A stretch of 64,000 nt of DNA from Clostridiales bacterium. GTDB lineage: Bacteria; Bacillota; Clostridia; Oscillospirales; CAG-272. Within the stretch, counting starts at the first letter, position 1, and every line of letters begins with the position of its first letter. Made by a program: the position numbers and the translations under genes. Below, piece by piece: positions 57,735-64,000 of the stretch. The DNA is taken from positions 1-64,000 of the forward strand of contig JAAZAV010000049.1 of assembly GCA_012514145.1 (NCBI GenBank). Reading direction: 5' to 3'. A model generated the notes under the pieces. It had not been told where the DNA came from. It saw only the letters and a list, made by a program, of their open reading frames with translations, and searched no databases.

Positions 57735-59204
57735 TCAGCGCCGGCACGGCTCGCCGGTGTTATACATGCGGTTTACATCGGTAAAGGCGTCGGGCTTATG
57801 ACAGAGATCCCGCTGTCCCGAACCGGTGAGGGTCAGGGAATTCCGTCCGTCGCATTCGGGGGTGCCGTATTTTGCGAACCACTCCTCAAGCTCGGCTTTC
57901 ATGCCGGAGACAAGCCCGGCATACTTCGGGTCGGCTATGAGATTCATCGTCTCGTCCGGGTCGGATACCATGTCATACAGTTCGTCATCATCTCCGATGT
58001 ACCGGCGCACCAGCTTGTAATCGCCCTTTCGAAGCATGCGCACAAAGCCGTATTCGTCATAGACGCAGACTCCGCGGCTGCCGTCGCCGCGTTCACCCGT
58101 AAGCCGCGGCAGCAGGCTCACGCCGGGCTGATATCGACCCGGCACGAAGGAAACTCCCGCGATGCCGCAGAGGGTGGGGAAGATATCGCAGTGGGAGGCG
58201 GTCATATGCACCACCTTCCCCGGCGCGGCGATGAACGGAGCTTTGATGATAAAGGGCACCTTAACCGAGGTGTCGTACATATTCGGGGGATAGGTGGCGT
58301 TGCCCTTGCCCCAGAGACCGTGGTGCCCCATGTTCATGCCGTTGTCAGAAGTGAAGGTTATCACCGTGTCGTCGTATATGCCGAGTTCCTCAAGCCGCGC
58401 GATTATCCGCCCCACATTTGCGTCCATAGCGGTGACGGCGGCATAGTAGCCGATTAGGTTCTCGCGGCGCTTCTCGGGGGTGTCGCCCATGGGGGCTGAT
58501 GTGACCTGCCGGGGATGGAGAGGCAGATTCGGGGCGGAATCAAAGGGACAGTCCCTGTAGAGCCTCAGATATTCCTCCGGGTGGTTGTCGTGGGACCAGG
58601 GTGAGTGGGGAGCATTGTAGTGCACCTCCACGCAGAAGGGGGAATCACCGGCGGCATATTCGTCGATAAACCCTATCGCGCGGTCGGTTATCAGGTCGGT
58701 GACATAGGTGCCGTGGAAGGGGATGTATTTCATTTCGGCGCCGTCGAACATCAGGGGGTGATAGTAGGCGCAGCCGCCGCCGAACATGATGTACCAGCCC
58801 TCAAAGCCTTCCTTTTTGTCCTCCTGATTGCCCAGATGCCATTTGCCGCTGAGGGCGCAGCGGTAGCCGGCTTTCGCCAGCTCGGCGATGTAGGAGGGAT
58901 GCCCTTCCAGATATTCGATGCCCCTGTCGCGGAAGCCCGCGTCGGGGAAGCGGTCGGAGGAGCCGTTCCCGCCGCTGAGCCAGTCATGCACCCCGTGAGC
59001 AGAGGGCATTTCGCCGGTAAGCAGAGAGGCGCGGGCTGGACTGCACACCGGAGAGGCGCAGTAAAAGTTGTCGAACCGGACGCCCTCGGCGGCAAGCCGG
59101 TCGAGATTCGGTGTTACTATCTCATCATTGCCGGCGCAGCGCATAGCCCAGGCGCCCTGGTCGTCGGTGAGTATGTTTACAATATTCAGTCGTTTCTTTA
59201 TCAT
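57735..59204 (-). CDS. Sulfatase (formylglycine type)
   Basis: A 489-residue arylsulfatase-type enzyme. The N-terminal Asp pair ILTDDQG binds calcium. The modification site CSPAR (residues 54-58), with ASLLTG after it, would be converted to formylglycine by an anaerobic maturase or FGE. GKWHLGN near 121-127 and the Asp-Asn pair in TFTSDNGMNMGHHG complete the family pattern. There is no signal peptide, so it may act on imported sulfated sugars, for example from mucin or glycosaminoglycans. It follows the large lipoprotein gene with 76 bases between; AGGAAAA is six bases before the ATG. Confidence 0.93.
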   Translation of the reverse strand: MIKKRLNIVNILTDDQGAWAMRCAGNDEIVTPNLDRLAAEGVRFDNFYCASPVCSPARASLLTGEMPSAHGVHDWLSGGNGSSDRFPDAGFRDRGIEYLEGHPSYIAELAKAGYRCALSGKWHLGNQEDKKEGFEGWYIMFGGGCAYYHPLMFDGAEMKYIPFHGTYVTDLITDRAIGFIDEYAAGDSPFCVEVHYNAPHSPWSHDNHPEEYLRLYRDCPFDSAPNLPLHPRQVTSAPMGDTPEKRRENLIGYYAAVTAMDANVGRIIARLEELGIYDDTVITFTSDNGMNMGHHGLWGKGNATYPPNMYDTSVKVPFIIKAPFIAAPGKVVHMTASHCDIFPTLCGIAGVSFVPGRYQPGVSLLPRLTGERGDGSRGVCVYDEYGFVRMLRKGDYKLVRRYIGDDDELYDMVSDPDETMNLIADPKYAGLVSGMKAELEEWFAKYGTPECDGRNSLTLTGSGQRDLCHKPDAFTDVNRMYNTGEPCRR

Positions 59205-59280
59205 TCGGTTTTCCTGACGGCAGGTGTTATACCGGCATCGTTATATACTTCTTCACTGTTGTTTACCGTTGCTTATTACT

Positions 59281-61635
59281 TCAATTCGCCCTTTCGGCAA
59301 GATACATTCCAAGCCGACGCTGCAGGTTGTCGGCGATTTTGTCGACGCCCTGATCGGAGGAGATTTCCTCCCGGTAGATGCCGTAAATATCGTTGTCGTA
59401 GCGGACGGTGCGCTCAATGCCGTCAAGCATTTTGAGCCAGCTGTCAATCATTGAATCGGTAACCTCGATGACGGTGCCTTCCCAGGGGTATTTCTCGTAA
59501 TCCTCCCGTTTCTGGCTTCCGATTCTGTCGCCCCTGTTGATGAATACATAGTTCTGCCGCATGGACTCACACTTTTCCCTCTCTTCCGAGGCGAAGAAGG
59601 GCGGCATGAAGGAGCCGTAATCGTAGGTGTCTTTATGCACCATGGCGAAGTATTTCTTCAGCAGTCCCAGGGCGGCGGCTTTGTCGGCGCAGGTCTCGGA
59701 TATCATAAAGGTCTCGCAAAGCGGATAGTTGCCGGCGCAGAGCCTGCGTTCCGCGTTGGGCAGTCCGATTACGGAGAAGGGTTTGCCCAGCATCGACTCA
59801 AGCCCTGCCCAGTCGCCGAAGCCGTTTACATAGGAGCTTTCGATTAGGATGATCTCGCCCTTTCTGAAAGCCTCATACATGTCGCCCGGCGTTACGGTGA
59901 GCGAGCGGTCAGCCGTCATGTCGATATTAGCCGCGTCGATGAGAGCGAGCAGCTCCTTGTAGCGGCTGAAGTCGCAGGTGCCGTTTTTAAGGTCGACGCA
60001 GTCGTCAAGCAGTGTTGCGGTCAGGAAGGATTTCAGCGAAAAATCGAAGTAGGTACAGCGCACGCCCTCGGGCAGGGAGGCGTAGATTTCGAGCAGTTCC
60101 TCGGGTGTCACCGGACCGTCGAAGTATTCGGCGCTTCCCAGCGCCGCGCCGAATCGGGGACGAAGCGGCAGATAGTTAAGCCTGCCCTTGCTGTCGAGAC
60201 AGGGCTTGTAGGTGTAGCCCAGCAGATCGTCGAAATCGAATTCGGGGTCTGCCCGCATCAGTGGTATCAGGTCGCAGAACACCCCGGCATCCGACCAGAT
60301 GGAAATGTTTTTGTCGGCGTTCGACGCCTGGAAATAGAACCAGATATCGGGAGTTTTGCCCTCGGCTATGAGCATATCGGCCTTCTGCTTGCACTCGGCT
60401 TCGTCGCTGTACATCGTCATGTCGATGACCGAGATGCGGTATTCGTCGTTTGTCAGGTTGTAGTCGGCTATCGCCCGGCTGATATATACATTGTTATTGC
60501 TGCCGAGCATAGCCATGGTGAGGTTCTTCTTTTCGACAACCTCTGCGTCGGGCACGGCTTTCAGCAGATACAGACGTATGCCGCTCCCGCTGTCAAGGGT
60601 CAATGCCATGGTCCTCTCGTCGGCGATACATACGGTGCAGATGTCGGCGGGCACAAGGTCGGAATTGACCCAGTTAATGGTGCTCTTATAGTCGCAGCGC
60701 AGCCCGCCGCTCCCGTCGTCGCCGAAGTCCACGCCCCAGAGGGCGCTGTTGTTCCTTATGTAGAGGTCGTGTCCGCCGCCGGTATAGAAGTATTTGCCCA
60801 GAACTTCGGGAGGCAGGTCTATGGTGTCGCCCAGACTGCCGTCGTTGATATTCACCGGCTTCAGCTTCAGATCGTCCGTCTCGCCGCCCAGATAAAGCAT
60901 GGTCTGACCCGTGCTTATGAGGGCGGTGGGGTTGGAGCGGTTCGAGCAGAGCCAGAGCTTCTGTCCCCGGTCGTCACAGGCGGCAAGTCCGGCGCTTGTG
61001 AGCACGGCATAGGCGGCGCGCTCGTCGGTGGTGCCGGCGGCATAGGTGAAGGGCAGTATATTCTTCACCTCCAGCAGCTCGGCGGCCATCAGGGAAGGCA
61101 GGTCCATCTTGCGGTAGGACAGCCACTCGGGCAGGCTTTCGGTGGAGAAGATGAGCTTGCCCGTTTTGTCGCGGGCGGAGAGAATGATGCTGTAATTCTT
61201 CTCGCCGAACAGATACTCGTATGCCGCAGAACCGCCGTCCTCGAAGTTGAAGACGCGCTGAACTATCGCCCCTTCGGCGGTTGGAGGATAGCTTTCGTCC
61301 GTTCCGACGCCGTCGCCGTCGATTATATTTCCGTCGGTGTCAAAAACCACCGTCTGTGCGTTAAGGTCCTCATAGTTGTCGTAGCGGAACACAATGGAGA
61401 ACACGCCGTCCGAAAAACGGGGAGCTTCGTCGCGGAAGGGCTCATACAGCTCTCCGGGAGCGGGGATCTCAACGGCGCGGTATACGCCCTTGAGGTAATC
61501 GTTTCGGTCACCGTCCTCGATCTTGTCGCCCCTGCCGCATGATGTCAGCGGCAGCGCCGCCGCCAGAAGCAGGGCAAGTATGGCAAACGGGATAAATACC
61601 CGAATTCGATTGATGTGTGTTTCCATCTTTGACAT
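59281..61635 (-). CDS. Lipoprotein: beta-propeller-like region plus solute-binding domain
   Basis: A 784-residue exported lipoprotein (lipobox LTSC, Cys33 from ATG 61635; an ATG at 61626 is also possible). Residues about 45-365 are beta-rich with repeated short strands typical of PQQ/WD-like propellers (TTDERAAYAVLTSAGLAACDDRGQKLWL region). Residues about 375-784 form a solute-binding protein of sugar-importer type (LTMAMLGSNNNVYISRAIADYN, then ECKQKADMLIAEGKTPDIWF). This fusion is unusual: a sensor-like propeller would sit next to a binding protein. No permease is adjacent. It lies upstream of the sulfatase in one direction. Confidence 0.78.
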   Translation of the reverse strand: MSKMETHINRIRVFIPFAILALLLAAALPLTSCGRGDKIEDGDRNDYLKGVYRAVEIPAPGELYEPFRDEAPRFSDGVFSIVFRYDNYEDLNAQTVVFDTDGNIIDGDGVGTDESYPPTAEGAIVQRVFNFEDGGSAAYEYLFGEKNYSIILSARDKTGKLIFSTESLPEWLSYRKMDLPSLMAAELLEVKNILPFTYAAGTTDERAAYAVLTSAGLAACDDRGQKLWLCSNRSNPTALISTGQTMLYLGGETDDLKLKPVNINDGSLGDTIDLPPEVLGKYFYTGGGHDLYIRNNSALWGVDFGDDGSGGLRCDYKSTINWVNSDLVPADICTVCIADERTMALTLDSGSGIRLYLLKAVPDAEVVEKKNLTMAMLGSNNNVYISRAIADYNLTNDEYRISVIDMTMYSDEAECKQKADMLIAEGKTPDIWFYFQASNADKNISIWSDAGVFCDLIPLMRADPEFDFDDLLGYTYKPCLDSKGRLNYLPLRPRFGAALGSAEYFDGPVTPEELLEIYASLPEGVRCTYFDFSLKSFLTATLLDDCVDLKNGTCDFSRYKELLALIDAANIDMTADRSLTVTPGDMYEAFRKGEIILIESSYVNGFGDWAGLESMLGKPFSVIGLPNAERRLCAGNYPLCETFMISETCADKAAALGLLKKYFAMVHKDTYDYGSFMPPFFASEEREKCESMRQNYVFINRGDRIGSQKREDYEKYPWEGTVIEVTDSMIDSWLKMLDGIERTVRYDNDIYGIYREEISSDQGVDKIADNLQRRLGMYLAERAN

Positions 61636-61687
61636 GTCCCTTTCCTCTCTTCCTGTGTGTTTTTTCGCCTTTGACTGTCCTTTCTTT

Positions 61688-61708
61688 AGGTGACGTTCGC
61701 GTTCACCT
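61688..61708. promoter_or_regulatory. Possible operator palindrome
   Basis: AGGTGA-N9-TCACCT with extra partial symmetry (ACG / ACG) and a central CG. It lies about 55-75 bases upstream of the propeller lipoprotein start. The form resembles LacI-family sites, but no regulator in the window supports this. Confidence 0.3.
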
Positions 61709-61807
61709 TACCATACTATACGATTTGCTTCCGTGTTTGTTGCGGCAATCCGCGTTTTTTCCGAAATAATTCTAAAGATAATTCTAACCGTATGCCGAGC
61801 CGGCATA

Positions 61808-62725
61808 TCAGAGCGCCGCCGCCATGCTGTCGTTCAGCTGGCCGAGGGTTTTGCAGCCTATGATAGCCACGGTCGGGAAGGCGGGAGGCGCGTCGGGGGT
61901 GCCTATAATCTCCACGAGAGCCTGCTGTGATACTGTTCGTCCGGCGGCTTCGGCGGCGGCTTTAAGCGCCGGGAGCTTTGCCCGGTTGGCGGGATTGTCG
62001 AAGATGCGCCGGGCGCTGCCCTCGAGCCGCCCTTCGTCAAGCTTGGTGTAATAGCCCAGCGCCTGGGAGGTGAAGGCGAACACAGGGAAGAAGTTCTCGG
62101 AATACCAGGCGTATTCGCCGCCGTTCATCGCAACAAGAGTGGGGTCGATGGCGTCGGGGTTGGGCTTTGCCGCCGAGTACATTATCTGGCTTGCGTACAG
62201 AGGATGCCTGCCGGCGGCCGCGGCGTATTTGTTGGCGGCGGCGATGCGCTTTGCAGTCCAGTTGGAGACAGCCGCGCAGCCTATTTTCCCGGCGGTGACA
62301 AGCCCGTCAAGGGTGTCGACAATGCCCTCAACCGGCAGAGAGGTGTCGTCGCGGTGGAGCCAGTAGATGTGAATGAAGTCGGTGCCCAGCGCCGCAAGGC
62401 TCTCCTCGCAGTCGCAGCGGATCTCCTGTGGGGCAAGCCTGCCTATGGTCATGGTCTCGAAGCGCGGATGGGCGCCCTTGGTGGAGATGAGCATCTTTCC
62501 GCTCGAATACATGCCCCGGGACTTCATCCATTTGCCCACGGTGTATTCGCTGATGTGACCGGGGCCGCCGTAGCAGCGGGCGGTGTCAAGCACGTTCCCG
62601 CCCAGCTCGGCGTACCTGTCCATGAGGGCGAAGGAATTCTCCTCGCTGACCCCGGTGCCGAATCCCGCTGCGCCCAGCGCCAGAACGGAGGGGGTTATGG
62701 TGTCGGTAAGGTTGATTTTACGCAT
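61808..62725 (-). CDS. Aldo/keto reductase
   Basis: A 305-residue NAD(P)H aldo/keto reductase, a different subgroup from the 33395 gene. Catalytic Asp and Tyr are in DTARCYGG (about 45-52), Lys in ISTKG (about 77-81) and His in WLHRDD (about 120-125). The cofactor end TVAIIGCKTLGQL is near the C-terminus. Start ATG 62725 has AAAGGAAA upstream and is preferred to the longer frame to 62785, which would overlap the neighbouring gene. It is 56 bases downstream of a solute-binding gene on the same strand, so it probably belongs to the same sugar operon. Confidence 0.9.
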   Translation of the reverse strand: MRKINLTDTITPSVLALGAAGFGTGVSEENSFALMDRYAELGGNVLDTARCYGGPGHISEYTVGKWMKSRGMYSSGKMLISTKGAHPRFETMTIGRLAPQEIRCDCEESLAALGTDFIHIYWLHRDDTSLPVEGIVDTLDGLVTAGKIGCAAVSNWTAKRIAAANKYAAAAGRHPLYASQIMYSAAKPNPDAIDPTLVAMNGGEYAWYSENFFPVFAFTSQALGYYTKLDEGRLEGSARRIFDNPANRAKLPALKAAAEAAGRTVSQQALVEIIGTPDAPPAFPTVAIIGCKTLGQLNDSMAAAL

Positions 62726-62781
62726 GATTTTTCCTTTCGGTTGTTTATGATTGAGGCAATAACATGCTTTTTCGCATATCG

Positions 62782-64000
62782 TCAATCGCCCTCGTTTAAG
62801 CGGACGGCTTCGATTATCTTGTCAAAGCCTTCGGCTATCTTGGCCTCGTTTGCGGTATAGTGGGAGACGAAATCGGTGCTCTTCTTTGAGACGACAACCT
62901 GCCCTATCATGCCGAACGCAGAGCCGGTGGCGTCGAAGTTGAAGCCGAAATCAAAAACCTTGTTCTCGTGCATCATGCGTATAACCTTGTAGGAATTATC
63001 GTCGCGGACAGCCTTGTTCTCAAGCACGATGTCAAAGAAGGCGGGACGGATGAACTTGTAGCTGTGGTATGCCATGGACTCCATGATAACGCCGGCGCGC
63101 TCGGTATCCTCGATGTTGGAGGCGACACCGATGAGACCGGCGCCGCAGAACACACGGTAAAGCTCCTGGGTTTCATCAAGCTTGGGCATGGGGAGAATGC
63201 CGAAGTCGAATTCAATCTCGCGCAGGTTGGGATAAAGACCGCCTATGTCAAGGGTGGCAAGGAATGCGCGCCCCTCGACAAGCATGTCTCGGTAAGTCGA
63301 TGTGGGATAGGAGGCGTTGGAGTAGGAGTCAAGCTGCACGTCGCCGGAGTAGTAGAGATTGTAGAGCTTCTCCACCAGAGAAACGGTGCGCTCGTTATTG
63401 AGTGCAAGACGGGGATAACCGTCTTCGTCGGGCACGGTGACGCGCTGACCGCAGGAATACAGATAGACATAAGAGGCGCCGCCGTTGTCAAGCAGGCCGT
63501 ACTGATCGGCTTTGTCCATGACGCCGTTGCCGTCAAGATCGGCGGAGACGCCCGCGACAATCTTAGTCATATAGTCGAGAGTCCACTCGCCGTCGAATAC
63601 CGTGTCGTAGAGGTCTTTTTCCAGAGCGGCAAGCTGGGGATAGGTCTTGTTGAAGAGGGTAGCCATCATGCCCTGCCACGCCATGACGATATCGCCCGAG
63701 GCATAGTAGAGATGGCCGCCGATGGAGAGGGATTCGGTCATCGCCTGATTCCACCAGGGCTTGGTGAAATCGGTGTAGGCGAGTTTGTTCCAGTCAAGCA
63801 GAACGCCGCTTGTGACCAGCCCCGCAACTCCGCTCGAGGCGTGGGGGAACACGTAATCGCAAGAATGGTCGCCTGCCATGACGGCAGTGGTGAAGACGTT
63901 GGGAGCGCCGTCGTTCTCGGTGACCTCGAAGGTGACGTTGAGCTGCTCCTCCATGGCGAGGTTGCGGTAATAGCCGGCGTCGTTCATGGCGTCGCCGTCA
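62782..64000 (-). CDS. Extracellular solute-binding protein 3 (partial, 5' end outside)
   Basis: At least 405 residues of a solute-binding protein, paralogous to those at 43105 and 44609. The frame is open to the window edge: codons before the apparent Met at 63987 read DGDA, and in the family this part (N/D-D-A-x-Y-x-R-N) lies ~85 residues after the lipobox. The start and signal peptide are therefore missing. KIVAGVSADLDGNGVMDKADQYG near the middle is the acidic calcium-like loop. Aldo/keto reductase follows in the same direction. Confidence 0.85.
   Translation of the reverse strand, partial: DGDAMNDAGYYRNLAMEEQLNVTFEVTENDGAPNVFTTAVMAGDHSCDYVFPHASSGVAGLVTSGVLLDWNKLAYTDFTKPWWNQAMTESLSIGGHLYYASGDIVMAWQGMMATLFNKTYPQLAALEKDLYDTVFDGEWTLDYMTKIVAGVSADLDGNGVMDKADQYGLLDNGGASYVYLYSCGQRVTVPDEDGYPRLALNNERTVSLVEKLYNLYYSGDVQLDSYSNASYPTSTYRDMLVEGRAFLATLDIGGLYPNLREIEFDFGILPMPKLDETQELYRVFCGAGLIGVASNIEDTERAGVIMESMAYHSYKFIRPAFFDIVLENKAVRDDNSYKVIRMMHENKVFDFGFNFDATGSAFGMIGQVVVSKKSTDFVSHYTANEAKIAEGFDKIIEAVRLNEGD

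Overview
The window looks like a chromosome segment of an uncultured anaerobic gut bacterium of the class Clostridia (Oscillospirales or a neighbouring order). The reasons are a Gram-positive gene set (dimeric glycyl-tRNA synthetase, LytR-CpsA-Psr protein, BlaI/BlaR-type pair, reverse rubrerythrin with a Fur/PerR-type regulator), lipoprotein solute-binding proteins of a type common in gut Clostridia, many carbohydrate-active enzymes, and GC-rich DNA (by eye in the high fifties) with short hairpin repeats between genes. Twenty-two sigma-A-like promoters can be read directly, all with a 17-bp spacer. The taxonomic placement is inference.

Layout. 1-5150: SLC13/ArsB-type transporter, two tandem NAD-dependent epimerase paralogues, a MORN-repeat membrane protein and a small membrane protein. 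5197-5674: a noncoding tandem-repeat block. 5743-8826: leftward parA-parB-serS. 9079-13379: FAD oxidoreductase and a secreted multi-Ig-domain protein. 13514-18720: capA-GH39 operon, a decayed ABC-F gene and a GH78 rhamnosidase. 18998-21494: YjbR-like protein and rlmD. About 21200-24720: an AT-rich island with an unknown protein, a PD-(D/E)xK nuclease-helicase fusion (DUF2075 type) and a NUDIX hydrolase. 24829-27809: a translationally coupled hydantoinase-A/histone-deacetylase-like operon. 28222-34408: acetyltransferase, two uncharacterised glycan-type proteins, Gfo/Idh/MocA oxidoreductase and aldo/keto reductase. 34719-38813: an ArsR regulator with ABC-2 exporter, then a BlaI/M56 pair, each with two visible operators. 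38826-39420: a hairpin and a 175-bp tandem repeat array. 39624-46979: two sialidase-fold proteins, a GH28-like beta-helix protein, two solute-binding lipoproteins, pyroglutamyl peptidase and a zinc-ribbon membrane protein. 47093-51041: rubrerythrin, Fur-family regulator, alpha/beta hydrolase, tRNA-Arg(CCU) and LCP protein. 51112-57654: glyQS, GH31, membrane protein, DUF1080, a small membrane protein and thiI. 57735-64000: sulfatase, a propeller-linked solute-binding lipoprotein, aldo/keto reductase and a partial solute-binding protein.

The main theme is capture and breakdown of plant or host glycans. GH39, GH78, GH31, GH28, sialidase-fold proteins, a sulfatase, DUF1080 and several oxidoreductases sit near four solute-binding lipoproteins, but the window has no sugar ABC permease. 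The best candidates for something undescribed are the AT-rich nuclease-helicase/NUDIX island at the 3' end of rlmD, the orphan promoter set in nested inverted repeats near 33.2 kb, and a covarying hairpin family at gene ends.
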